Origin: Lingula anatina | Lineage: Eukaryota > Brachiopoda > Lingulata > Lingulida > Lingulidae | Direction: 5' to 3' | DNA length: 64,000 nucleotides | NCBI RefSeq assembly: GCF_001039355.2 | Contig: NW_019775733.1 | Span: 159,662-223,661, forward strand | Shown: positions 1-12,548 of the stretch, in pieces | How the letters are laid out: the number at the start of each line of letters is the position of its first letter | Numbering within the stretch: position 1 is the stretch's first letter | The notes under the pieces: generated by a model | The model's input: only the letters and a program-made list of their open reading frames with translations | Told to the model about the DNA's origin: nothing | Database searches by the model: none | Program-made: the position numbers and the translations under genes

Positions 1-3000
1 TATATATATATATATATATGTAAGTTCCTAAAATTGGTCAAACAATTTTTTATTCAGAATGTAAAAAAAAAAAAAATCTTACTAGTAGGTTATCTGATTT
101 ATATTTTTCATGCTTAGATTTGAAGATTAATTGCCAATGTCTATCTTTTTCTTCAGCAAACACAAACAATTCTTCAGAAACAAGAAAAAGTAAATCACCC
201 TGTGTTATAAAGGACACCCCAGATAGGACTACGCCAGGGTCAGTCAGGAACAGTCCAGGGTCTGGTAAAAATACCCAGGGGTCAGGAGACTGCAAAATGT
301 CCAGAGAATCCTCTCCTTTTAGGAAAGAGAGCACCTGTCTTAGACAGAACGATCCACAGACTTTGAAAACAAACAGAGTGCAATGTAGTGGAAACCAAGA
401 AAGGACCAGGAACCATGGTGGACAAGAAAAACCAGAGACCAGTGGTCAGTTGTGTTCAGGATGGACGAAGGAAGTGGTCAGCGGCAGGACGGGAAAGGTG
501 ATGTCCATTGTGGCAACGGGACTGGGGAAACATGAAATAGTAAGTTTCCTCAGACAAGTATATGAGGGTTTTTTATAGTTTTGGTTGAGATTTTTATGGT
601 TTGAAAAGAGTATTTATTTAAAATAACTATATAAAATCATAGAAATTTAGAGTAAATATAATTTTTTTAAAAGAAAAAAATCAGTTGATAGATGATTTGA
701 GATTCACCATTGCTAAGTGATCACATTGCAGTAGTATCAAGCTTTTATTGGGATTTATTTGGAGGAAATGTCAAGTCCACAGATAAAAATGATGTGTATA
801 AACTTACTGTACAATTTTTTTCAGTCTACAATAAAGAATTTTGGTGACAGATTTGGTGGGAAATTTTGGGCAAAGTTCAACTCCGGTACTACACATGTTA
901 TAGTAAAACCTGGTAAGACAGGATTTGTAGGTCTTTTATTATAGGGTTTTTATTATTGATCCATTACATTGATTATTGTTGACTTTTATGCCATAGATTT
1001 CTTGTGAATCATCTCTTTTAGTAACTTTTAAAAAATCTTACTCATTTCTCTTTGACATCACACAAAGTATTCAAATGAATTAATGCCTGTTGAACATATT
1101 GTAGATGTAAAGCATCCTTTGGCCTGTGAAAGGACACTGAAATATTTCATGGGGATAGCTGGCAGACGGTGGGTGGTTAGCTACAAGTGGATAGAGGACT
1201 GTCTGAACCAAGACAAGCTCATCCCAGAGGTGAGGTTCTCTTTCAATAAAAATTACCTTTTACTTGTTTGGAGTAAGTTTTCAACTTTATATTATACATC
1301 ATATAAAATTACATAATATAAATTACGAGCCTCTCCCAGGATGCAAATGTTCTGATGAATATTATGCCAAGAAGTAGCCAACTGCTTGTTATTTTGCACA
1401 TATGTTTATATATTTTTTAATTTACTCTAACTTCTGATTTATTCTTGGGATAAAACTTAACAGCTTGAAAAGCAAAATTTACTATTTTGTAACAGGCAGA
1501 GAGTGAAATTAATAGGTTTCATTAAATCTAGGATGAACTATCAAATAATAATTTAACATTTTTGTATTTTTAAAGATCAATCTTTACCATTTGGCATATG
1601 TTATACAGTCGTATTTATTAAGTATAGTCATGAAGATGGATATTATTTATAGGGTAAAATAAAAAAGAAAATAGGATACAATGGTAATTCAGTCAATACC
1701 TTCCAAATCTTTCTAGACTCGGTACGAGATCAGAGGAGACATGGTCAATGGCGTCAACCACCGCGGACCTCAGCGCGCCAGGCAGACGTCAGACGACCAG
1801 CTGTTACTTAGGGGCTATGAAATCTGCTGCGCGGGGGGTTATACTGGACTCGCCATTGGTAGGTGATTTATGACCTTGTGCCTACTTTATTCATTAGTAT
1901 TAGTCTTAGCTTAGTTGATATTTTTTATAGATTTAGTGTACATAATCATCACGTCGCTCTTCCTAAACACTTTATTAAGAATGTACCTACATGCACATAT
2001 ACATGTTCTTAAACATCAGTTTGAAATTGTTACAGTTTTTTTCTATATAGTATTTTTTACAACTCAATAAGAATGTTCTATAAAGAAATTTATGTTGTAA
2101 AAAAAACGATATCTGCAAAATTCACAATTATCCCCATTTAAAACATTGAGTCATTTCTTTCACCAACTTTTCTGTCACCAGACGACCTGAAGAACCTGGT
2201 TGAGTTGTGTGGTGGCGCCACTGTACAGGATCCCTCCATGTTCAGCTTTCAGCCTGGCAGTAAGAGGGTGGTCCTCATCCAGCCCTCGGAACACGGCGTG
2301 GACAGGAACAAGTGTGATAGTAAGGGACCATTTCCAGACCCTAGCGTACTAACTGTGGATCGATCTATCTCCGAGGGGATTCTTGCTAAATTGCAATTAA
2401 TTTATGTGGCTTAGATGTCTGCCATGCCTACTGAAGCTGCTAGGGGGTAATTAATTATAGTTAAACAGCTCAGCAGACGGGCCAGACATCTAAGCTGCTT
2501 AAGCAGAAAGCAATTTAGCAAGAAACCCCTCGGGGGTGGATCGATCCTGTTAGATTGATCTATGGGAACCCAGTCTTAGTTGCCAATATCATTTACACTG
2601 TAAATTTGTTTTAAACCTTTCTTTTTCTAATGAATTTTATTTATTTAATATAACCATCTTTAGCAGGCAAAATTTATGAAATAGAAACTTACTTAGTACA
2701 TTTTTCTTTTTGCTTTATTTTTTTAATTTCTTTGGACAGGTATATTGTTATGTATAGAACTGATCTAGTAACTGAATCTAGCTGGCATTTTATTAAACTA
2801 AGACAGCTTATTGAGCCAGAATTTGAACAAGAATGAAAATCTGTTACAAAATCTCACATATCTCACATGTTTATTGGCAATTTATCTTCTAGAAATCTAC
2901 AAGAAGTACAGCGCGATGACCCTGAACAGAGAGTGGCTACTGGACAGCGTGGCTTTATACAGGGTGCAGCACTGGGGGGAGTATGTGTTATGTAGCAGAA

Positions 3001-3044
3001 AACTGGTGAAAGATGATGACACAGAAGTCATAGACATTGACTGA
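1..3044 (+). CDS. BRCA1-like C-terminal tandem-BRCT copy (partial, 5' end outside window)
   Basis: Six exons can be read: 157-539, 825-912, 1105-1229, 1717-1858, 2182-2319 and 2893-3044 (stop TGA). Each is flanked by AG and GT, with phases that join without a stop. The protein is the C-terminal end of BRCA1: a serine-rich linker, then two BRCT repeats. BRCT1 contains ACERTLKYFMGIAGRRWVVSY, with the Lys that in human BRCA1 (K1702) contacts phosphoserine. BRCT2 ends with REWLLDSVALYRVQHW. Exon sizes (383, 88, 125, 142, 138, 152) are identical to those of the complete BRCA1 at 21676-24517 on the other strand. About 16 of 342 residues differ, all substitutions. The upstream exons lie left of the window, so I cannot tell whether this is a full paralogue, a BRCT-only gene, or a misplaced haplotype. 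No RING is visible here. All exons are open, so it is not called a pseudogene. Confidence 0.8.
2324..2575. mobile_element. MITE-like hairpin element in BRCT intron (plus-strand copy)
   Basis: This 252-bp non-coding palindromic element is flanked by TAA (2321-2323) and TTA (2576-2578). Its termini are GGGACCATTT on the left and GGGAACCCAGTC on the right. Its inner arms carry GGATCGATC motifs and the family core with GCAATT, TAATTAATTA and AGACATCTAAGC. The left flank overlaps the intron donor: host G at 2320, the TAA duplication, then the first element G give GTAAGG. The 3-bp TWA target duplication suggests a PIF/Harbinger-type non-autonomous element, but no transposase is seen. Confidence 0.75.
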
Positions 3045-3101
3045 GATCTTTCATGTCAGGAGACTGGGTCAAAACACACACACGCATGCACACACCCAGG
3101 T

Positions 3102-3144
<43 letters not shown>

Positions 3145-3927
3145 AACACACACACACTTTCTCTCATCAACACAAACACATATAATACACACATGCTGGG
3201 TAGATGTCAATAAAACAGTCAGTGAAAGGTGATAAATACTGAGGCTGAATATTGTTTGTGTTAAGCCTGGCTATGATCAAGAATTGTATATCATTTATAG
3301 ACAAAGAATCCTTCAGTTTTGTGTTGATGTATATTTGAGCTAGTCACTATTGCAAGAATGTGATACATACCACATTTACTGTATGTAGTCTGAGAACTTC
3401 TCAGTTCTTGTATGTTGAAATGAGAGGTAAAACTGACATTTCAGCTGTCATTCCTAATTTGTGAAAGAGAAAGAGCAATTTGAATTGAGGCATTTCTGTA
3501 TTATAAAAGAAAATATGAAAGAATATAATGATGGTTAAATAGTTAGAAAAGCATGATTATTAAAGGTAGAATCTGAAGATAAGTGCTATGTGACAGGAAG
3601 CAGAAGGTTGATGTAACTGTTGTATATTGATATAGATTGTATCCTTAATGTGAAACTGCATCTGCATGATATCTCAAGCTAAAACACATGTTTATAATTG
3701 CTTGCTTATGTTATCACAAGAAGATATATATATGAACATTTGATTGTACTGTCATAAAAACTAATTGATTTATTTGTAATTTTGTTAAAATTATTCAGTG
3801 AAGCTTGAAGCTACTGAACCTGTTGTACAACTTATTGCAATATTATGAACTTAATATGTGACATATAAAGATTACGTATTGTTGAAGTATTTGATCGTCT
3901 TTCAAGTCATTATTGCCTTTAAATAAT
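3045..3927 (+). other. 3' flank or UTR of the BRCT copy, shared with BRCA1 3' UTR
   Basis: This sequence continues the inverted homology with 20695-21675 up to about 3927, where similarity stops after CTTTAAATAAT. It holds a CA/CT simple repeat at 3072-3160. A proximal AATAAA lies at 3209-3214 and is AATACA in the other copy. The other copy's distal AATAAA is replaced here by ATATAAA near 3863-3869. Another AATAAA at 3986-3991 lies just past the duplication edge. No ORF is supported. Confidence 0.65.
3065..3195. repeat. (CA)n/(CT)n microsatellite
   Basis: Compound CA and CT dinucleotide runs lie just after the stop codon of the BRCT copy. The equivalent place in the inverted copy (21460-21650) is an expanded GT run. 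Confidence 0.85.
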
Positions 3928-6553
3928 GTACTGTATGTTCTGACATATGATTTGGAATTTGATGTTGGGAAGACATTAATGTTCAAATAAACATTAGAAT
4001 GAACAATATGATGTTTGAAATATCTGAAAAATAGGAGTGAAGTTTAAGTAAAATTTGTGATAAAAATGACAAAAGGTCTTTCAGCCTTTTAAATGGGACA
4101 TCTAGTTCTTGGGCTTTTATTTATATATTATCATTAATTGCTATAATAATAATTTATTAAGATTGCAACCCAGTGGGTTGAAGTTGTACATACAATATTA
4201 AGAAAGTTGTAATGATAGTAAAATGACTATTTGCTTGAATAAAACTGAGTTAAAAGACTGCTAACTGAACTTTAAAATTACAGTACTTAGGATAAAAGAG
4301 AACATAATACTATTGGAAATTTAAAAGTGCACATGGAATAAAAGAGCATCGGAATCTGTCAGTCTTAAATTTTGGCACTTTGCATCTATTGTTTGATCTT
4401 AAAAGACGATTGCTCAATTAAAATGTGATTCAGTTTGTCAGTTTGCTATTTTTATTTATTTATGTTATAGCAATAATTATTTATTATTATTATTATTTTG
4501 GGATGTAAGGGGGTACGACAGTACGGAAAAAGAAAGTGAGATGGCTTCTTACAGCCCGGGAGCCACTGGTCTGCCGCTAGGTGGCTATTAAACAAACCGG
4601 AAGTTCGAGAATTTGAATTGGGCAATATTTTTTGAGATTTATAGGGTGTCATAAACGGTGTATTATCTCGGCTATTAACGTACTTGGGGTTACAATATGT
4701 ACATTGTCATATTGAGAAATAAATTTCGAATAATGTGAGATGACCCAAAAGTTGATCTACAGCATATTTAATGTTGAAAAATGAGTTTGAAATCGAAATT
4801 TTATTAAAGCTATTACGGAAGTTCGTTTTTGATTTTGATTTTTGTACCTATAGAGGCCTCCGCACAACTTGAAATTACTACAAGTTGTGGAAAATTTATT
4901 CAGCTTTCTGTCAATGTAAGCATGTAAAGAACTTTGCCTTAAGCTGTGAATGGCACAAATCAATTCACGGCCATGTCAGCCTGAAAACTCTCACTTACGA
5001 TATCCGCATATAAGCCTCGCTTTGACTTAGTGCTTTCTCATGAGCTTCAGTCTCGTTTTAGTTTTTCCTTCACACAGTATTACTTATATAGAGCAACTGG
5101 GTATTGGGGACAATGAAATAATTTATTTCTTGGCACTTACCACGGTGCTAATACAAATGAANCAAATTTGCTGCAAACTTTTCATTTTGCTAAGAGTGAT
5201 TTTTAAAAGTGTCCTGAAGTATTTAAAATACTACAGTATACATTAGTGGAAAACAAAGGGGAGGAAATGAAAAAGGAAAGTAGGGGAAAGAGGAAAATGG
5301 AACATTTGTGAATTAATTATATCATCTAATTAAGTTAATTCAGTAATTATGTGAAACTTGAGCACATCAGTTGTTGCCACTGCTGCACAGCTACAATGAA
5401 GTGCTTTATATTAGGTTCAATAACAGCATCACTGCACCTTGCCTTTAAGTTATATAGACATAAGAACTACAAGTACTACATAAATATATTACCAACACTG
5501 TAACTGCATGTAACAATAATAATACTAACTAGAACTGCTAGTGATCCAGTACAAGGATCAAGACCTGAGAAGCAAAGTGCATTACATTACATAGACACTG
5601 CTTCATTATGGCTAACAAAAAAACTGTCACAACGCCCAAATTTATCTTTGTGGAATTAAAAAATTGCACAAACGTAAAACATTTTTATATGTCCAAATGC
5701 ACCAGTTGTCGACATTATAGAGAAGAACTGTCACCAGGCCATACCAGTTGCCACTTTTACATCAAAAGTAAAAAATGCTGTTTTGACAATACTGGGCAGG
5801 ATTCTTGCATCCTTCACATAAATGAACAACCATGGTAGAGAACAGATGAACTACTACACAATGTCAGTTTCATCAGTTATATGTCCTGCCACGGGGATAT
5901 CAACGGTTGCCAACATGATGGCAATTGATAAAGCAGCATTCAACAGACTTAATTAACTGGATTTCAAACAAGTACAATCACACCATTTGTGTCGTACCTT
6001 TCAATTTTTATAAACATCATACAAACTTTTCTAGATGCACTGCCTAAAATTCATCATCTGAACTGGTTTCAGTCCAGCAGTTTTCCTTTTCAGTGGCCTT
6101 TTTGGCCAAGAGAGAGAGAGAGAGAGAAAGAGAGATGTAGAGAGACAGATTATGATGTGAATTTTCACCAAAATGTTTCTGTTCATTTAGGTACAGACAG
6201 TTGTGTCTATCACCACCAGTATGGCAAAAATGATTCTGTTATCTTTTCTATAATTTTTTACTTCTCTTTTCTATAATTTTTTACTTCTTTTGTTTCTTTT
6301 TTGTAAGTTTATATCCTGAACAAAACAATATCAAAGCAAACTGACAGACTTCAGGTATCCTGCTCTTATATTGATGACAGCCTGTATTTGTACAGTCCAG
6401 GCCAAAGTTTCTGTACTACAACCTCTCAAAGTAAGAACAGTGAAGTGTATATCTTTCCCCGACTTCGTTTCTGGTGGCAGTTTTCTGTGACCTTGACATA
6501 AACATCCTTCAGTATTTTTTCCCATTCCAAAACAAGAATTACTTGATAATTTC
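3928..6553. other. Intergenic sequence, no gene recognised
   Basis: AT-rich sequence between the BRCT copy and the galactosyltransferase 3' end. It includes the galactosyltransferase 3' UTR (upper part, minus strand), a short GA run near 6110-6140, a single N at 5162, and one somewhat GC-richer patch near 4500-4640 that may be an old repeat. Short ORFs here have no recognisable domain. Confidence 0.5.
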
Positions 6554-9500
6554 TCACTTAAGCTGCTTCTTGTTTAGTCTCTGGCTGTGGCTTTCTATAC
6601 CATAGGGTCTGAGATGATAGATATAAAACTCCAAGCCCCACATCAAACTGGGAGGAATATAGTGGAATGTTACTGCGTGGTCACTTACATTACCTATTCC
6701 CTGAAAAGATAACACAAAAAATCTTTAATTTTTAAACAAACCAGAAAAAATTAATTGATTTGATTAAGATTTTCCAAACACATTTACTCTTCATTAATCA
6801 CATTACAGATGAATATTTAGCATTTGCTTCTAAGACATTCAGCACACAATTAAGATGTAGGGACTTTTCCAGAGGAAAAAAACAACTCATCTCTGCCATC
6901 ACTAAAATAGTGCTGTCCTACTGATGAAATTTTCCCTACACATACTCTAACTCTTTTAAAAGCTAATTCTGTTCACACTTTTCCTTTGTAGGCAGGCTGG
7001 CAATAACTGTACATAAACTGTGTATACTGTCACCTCCAAAACCTGATAATGAAAACCCCACCACAAAGACAGTGCCTCAAGATCAATTCTATAACATCTC
7101 AATATTGTTATAATAGCTGCTGGCTGCAGGTGCTTTGCTTGTCTACAAGATTTAATGAAGAAATGTCTTCTCTTTCCACCAGGTATTTCAAAGAACGGCA
7201 ACAAAGCAGGAGGCAGACTATAGCAAGAACTGCAGTCAACTGTTTACATTTAAGCAATTTGTTACTCCTCCCATTTTAGATTCCAATCTTAGGCTTAGAG
7301 CATTTGATGCTGGTGTACTGTCATCTTATTGTTAAATATATGACAAACAAAATACGGTACCTATCTGTTTGGGCTCTGAGCTTTTGTTTTATGGTAGAAA
7401 CTTAATAATGCCCATGTCATGAACACCATATATTTACCAGTACACATCCTGAGATATATATATCTAAAATTATCTACTAAACTCCACCACTCCATCTCAA
7501 ACTTGAATTGCTCAGTACCAAAATGTTTCTGAGAATGATCTCCCCAGTTTTACTCAACTGTCCACCTTAATTAATATGATATTCATTAATAATAACGGGA
7601 TATTTCATAACAGCTTCAGTGTGCTAGGGTAACGAAAGTTCTCATTTCCCTCCTGTTCAATTACGAGGTAGTAGTAAATAATTTATTATAAGAACAAACA
7701 GCTTCACAAAGACGTTTTCATGCACAATATAAATATTAATGTTGAGGTGGTGTGCGTCATGATCAATGTGATGTTACTTCATGGAATAATTTTTTAAAAT
7801 TAATTTTCTATCTTTCATATTTCTATCTATAATGTTAATGCCTGCAGCTGATGAACCTGGTCAATCTTTGTTGCTGTGTTCATGTCAGCAAATTAAAAAT
7901 AATTATCTGACAAAATGGTAAAGCCAATGAGGTCAAAACAATTTCTTCACGAGATAAATCTACAATTTACTCAAATATTTCAGTTGAGAATAGCCATGGG
8001 GAGAGGTGGGACGGGTGGGGTGGGGTGGAGAAACAAACGTGTATTTCTCGTGAACTATTCGCAGGTGACTGCTGGTGCCAGCCCTGTGTATACATTAATC
8101 AATTTTCCTGCTTTGCACAAGCCATGTTTCTTCCCTGAGCTAACTTAATCAATCCTCATTTATCTCTCTTCAGGGACATCATCATGGTGAACAGCAGGTG
8201 ATTTTCATCTAGACGTTTTGATTTTTTAATTATTATGTTTCAGTCAGAAAATAAAGATTTAAAGCTTACAAATTTGAAGCACAAAAGTATGTGTAAAATG
8301 ACAAACAGAAAGACAGACAGATTATTCTTAGCTGTCAATGAAAAAAAATAAATGTTTAACACTTTCATCATCTTGTTTGAAGAAAATCATCAACACCTGT
8401 TGCTATGCTGGTAGGATTATTCTGACTGTCATTTAGAAATAGAATGGTTGCTATGCCAGGGTGAGCTGGTTACCTCAACTGATGTGGTTAATTCACAGAA
8501 ATTTCAAAGATAAATGTCCTGTTTATCAAAAGTTCAAAGTTACAACTTGAAATCAAAGGAATGAAATGATGTCTCGCAAATGAAAATGAAACAAAAACAC
8601 AATTGTAATGTCATCTGAATTATAATGAAATGCTGATTTGTGAGACTAAGGGACCATTCCCAGACACTATCGTACTATAACTGTGGATTGATCTATCTCC
8701 AAGGAGATTCTCGCTAAATTGCTATCAACTTTAGCGGCTTAAATGTCTGTCATGCCTACTGAAGCCGCTAGCGGGTAATTAACTATCAGTTAGCAGCTTC
8801 ATTAGGCGTGCAGACATCTAAGCTGCTTAAGCTGAAAGCAATTTAATGAGAAACCCCTTGGAGATGGATCGATCCTGTTAGATTGATCTAGGTTTGGGAG
8901 CCCAGTCTAATTGTTATAAAAATCACTGCAATCTACTTACATGTTTGGCACCATATTTATCATATTTATAATACCAGTCTGGATAACCACCTAATAAATG
9001 AGTCTCAGGGTTAAAACAATGGAACCGACTTCGACCCATGGCATCTCTAGAATCCCCAGTTTTTACACCTAATTTTTCAAAACATTGGCCGATCTCGGCA
9101 TCCTCTGCACCACCATCTTGTCTGCACATGTCGGGTCTCCCTATTCCGTTTAGGGCGAGTCGTTTTAATGCTTCTTTACTGATCACATACCCAGCACCAC
9201 CACTGAAGTAGCCTTGCTTCACTATCGTCTGAAAATGGTGGCCAAAATAGATAGGATCACTGGAGTTATACTCAGACAACATGTAGCGTAAATTTTCTAC
9301 AATGACGTAAGTATCGTCATCGGCCTTCATGAACCAATCAGCATCATTGAAATGATGATCATAGGCGTATTTAAAGGCACGCATGGTTTTTCCCGTCAGA
9401 TGCTCTCTGCCCTCTGGGATATCTAAACCAATTGCGGGGAAATCTTTATCGTCCTTGGAGCTCATAAAGAGGAGAACATTGCACCGTTTTCCCCAAGTGT

Positions 9501-10657
9501 TCTTGACGTTGCTGGCTTTAAGCTCCAAGTTCTGGGGAGCTGTCATTACCCAACAAAGAACGCGGACTTTCTTTTTCAGTTCTTCTGCGACGGAATCATC
9601 ATCTGAAAAATTACCAAATTACATAATTATGCAGCTGAAAAGATTCTCCATAGTAAAAATAAACAAATTCATACCTGTATGTAGAAAAACAACAGAAATA
9701 TTAAGAAATATTGTACAAAAACCATGATGAGAAAAGGATAAATTACTAGACAAGTGCAAAGTGTCTAATGAAAATAAGTTTTTGGTTTTTTTCTCTTCAC
9801 ATGAGCTCTTGTGTGTGTTGTACATATATATCTTACTAGCATATTTTAGGTCATAAAAGGTATTGTTTCTTGTGTTTTTTTTCCCCCCAACTCTCCAATT
9901 TCTCTGTCTGCTGTAATTTGTCTGAAGCTCACGCCTCTAATTGCTGCACAACAAGCCATATTGCAGCTTCCCAACTTATATGTGAATACAATGACCAGCA
10001 TTTCACCTGTATTTTTAATGTGACACTTAATGCTCAACGTCAACAAGCACCTTGAATGTACATAATACGTACAGGTGCTTCTTGCCTGTCAGAGTTAATA
10101 CAAAGGAGATCCATTCATGTGGCGATATTGATACAGATTCACAGGTAACCACATATAACTTGCAACTGGCAGATTTCTTTATAGAATAAGAGATAAAACC
10201 TGTCATATCTATTAAATTTTAGATGATCTGCATCTTATTAATGATAAAAATCCACATATATCACTTTCTGCTCTACGTCTGTTTGATAAAAAACACACAA
10301 ACACATGTGCGCACAGTCATACACACATGCGCACGCATGCTTACCATGGTGGAAATGCTGATCACGAAACTCCACTTTATTAGCCTGCTGATGTCCCTGC
10401 GCCAAGTCCAGTTGGTCGTGCGATAAGGCTGGCTCAACAGCCTTGAAGACAAGATGGCCGTGCTCATCGTACTCCTCGTCACTTTTCACAGCTGCATCTT
10501 TTCCTGACGCCCTTTGTAAAACTTCTCTTGAATGGAAATTATTGGTCAGCTGCATCTTGGCAGTGTGTGTAAGGCCGGAATACTGCGTGAACATGAAAGA
10601 CACTAACAATCCACACGTCAAACCAATCGCAAAATAAAAAGCTGTATGGGAATTCAT
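6554..10657 (-). CDS. C1GALT1: Core 1 beta-1,3-galactosyltransferase (T-synthase family, GT31)
   Basis: Type II Golgi enzyme that adds galactose from UDP-Gal in beta-1,3 linkage to GalNAc-Ser/Thr, making core 1 O-glycan. Three exons join in phase: 10345-10657, 8941-9602 and 6554-6700 (stop TGA), 1122 nt, 373 aa; the human enzyme has 363. Exon 1 gives a short cytoplasmic tail, a hydrophobic anchor (AFYFAIGLTCGLLVSFMF, about residues 6-23) and a stem. Exon 2 holds the catalytic domain: RVLCWVMTAPQN, the metal/UDP motif KADDDTY, YFSGGAGYVIS and GGAEDAEIGQC. Exon 3 supplies the end of the fold, including SDHAVTFHYI and YIYHLRPYGI, diagnostic of this family. The start is the first ATG before the anchor. 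Intron 2 carries a MITE 30 bp from the exon 2 donor. Invertebrates often have several GT31 paralogues, so strict orthology is not certain. Confidence 0.92.
8650..8907. mobile_element. MITE-like hairpin element with perfect TAA target duplication
   Basis: This 258-bp element is flanked by TAA at 8647-8649 and 8908-8910. Its ends are GGGACCATTCCCAGAC and GGGAGCCCAGTC. Its inner palindromic arms match the elements at 2324-2575 and 22119-22364. It lies in galactosyltransferase intron 2, 25-30 bp from the exon 2 donor. It has no coding capacity. Confidence 0.8.
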
Positions 10658-12548
10658 TTTGGTATATCTGTTTGGAAAGTTTCACAACTTGGGGTAAACT
10701 GTTGCATAAATGACTGCTACCTCTGCAGATAAACCTTCCTCTTTGTACACATTTACAAAAGTAACTTAGTAGTAAGTAAGTTTCTGGTTAATCTTCTGTT
10801 GTTTAATCAAAGTCCACAGCTACAGGTAAAGAACTGCCACTGCTAGCACTGTCAATATGTGTATTCTGTCTTTAGTAAAATCTTTTTCTAGAAACAGATC
10901 CTCTTGTAGCAACTTTCTTGCAGAATTGTTTATCAATTCGCCTGATGCTGCCAATTAAGTCCTTTTCTCCACTCCTGTTAATAACATTTGCTAGACGATG
11001 TCAGCTGTATCGCAATCCTCCTGCAATATTTTCTACGTGTCACCTCCTACATAATCTGAAGCAAAACAAAAGAAATTCACAGTGAGCTGCTTTGTTATTC
11101 AAATGTGACATAGACAGCTGATGTCAGCATAGACAATATCTTTTCCAGTGTTCAACAATGGTAATTCTGCCCACTCATTGTATTAAAGATAACTACTTCA
11201 GAATCTTCAAAATTTCTAATTTTCGAACATCACTTTTTCTGAACATTTGATTATTTCAAGGATGCCAAAATATCACAGCCTTACAAAATCTGACTCGTTT
11301 AGAATTTTGTAACATCTTACAGTTAGAACACAGGAAAAATTTAATATCAATTGGAATATCATTTAATTGTGGCAAACATTCTGTGAGCAATCATCACACA
11401 TTTGATTCAAGATATTAATGTTTGTACCACAGTGTAGAGACATCAAACCTATTAATTATATGTCTAGACAGAACAGCTGAGGTCCACCTTGAAAATGGAA
11501 ACAAAGATGAATTTATAAATCTTATTAGGCTGAAAAAAAGACAACAGCATTATATTGTTGCCAGAAGTCCACAAGCTGAAAGCTGGCTTTCACTTCCAAA
11601 CCCCAGATCTGCCTGATATACCTTTACACGTTTTACCAGATGACTGAGATTTAGCTCATAATATCATGTCATTTAAATGTGTTGACAATAAAGGGTTCTC
11701 TCAGCTACCAGCGAGTTCTCTAATGAACCCCATTAGTCCACGTAATTTCAGTCTGAGGTCTTCACTGAATATGTTCTGTATGTAGTATATTCACGGCAGC
11801 ATGCTTGACTGAAACATAAATTATCTTTCAAATGACACAGAGTCATGTAGCGTGGTAATATAGAGCTATAATCAGGTATACCTATCATTCAGTACATGTA
11901 TATTAGATGAACCTATAGTGTTACGTTGTACAGTGTACAGACATGTTGAAAACTATTCAGAATGGTCAGACATTTGGACCGGCAGTAATGAAAAATTTAC
12001 CGGACCGAATGGATGTTTGTCGGACCAAAAATCACCCTATTCGTTTGAGACAGAAAGTACCAGTAACATTTGGGTAGCTTACTTTGTTTGTGTATGTGAT
12101 ATAGGTTTGAAATGGAAAGGAAAACGCTTTGGGTGTTATATATAATTTTATTAGTGGAGTATGTTGAATGATGGCTGTGAATTCAAAATTGCAGCTCTTA
12201 AACTCTTGTCGGTCCTTTGGACTAACTAAGTCCAATTTTTTACTGGTCCAGACAATTTTGCCGGTCATGACCGATGGGACTGACAGTTTCAGCATGTCTG
12301 CTACAGCAGTAAAGCTGCCTTCAGTAGTCAGTTCCAGCCTCAAGTACTATAGAAACTCCCAATAACAATTCAGAAAAAATAACAGAGAAGAATTTGAAAA
12401 GGACATTTTTAAAGAAAATCAGTGTGAAAGAGGTTATAAAAATTGTCTGACATGCCACTAGTAAGATGATTTATATCCACAAATTTTAAAGAATTTTCCC
12501 TTAAAAATTTTAACAATCTTTCCTGTAATTACAGTACAGTGCCTGTCA

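Noticed and set aside
157-3044. Calling the plus-strand BRCT copy a pseudogene
   Set aside because: All six exons are open, with intact splice sites and identical lengths to BRCA1. Only the missing left side prevents a full judgement.
12032-12343. 103-aa minus-strand frame and facing plus-strand frames with CCGGTCATGACCGG-like words
   Set aside because: No recognised family or splice context. Possibly a decayed repeat, but not enough to call.
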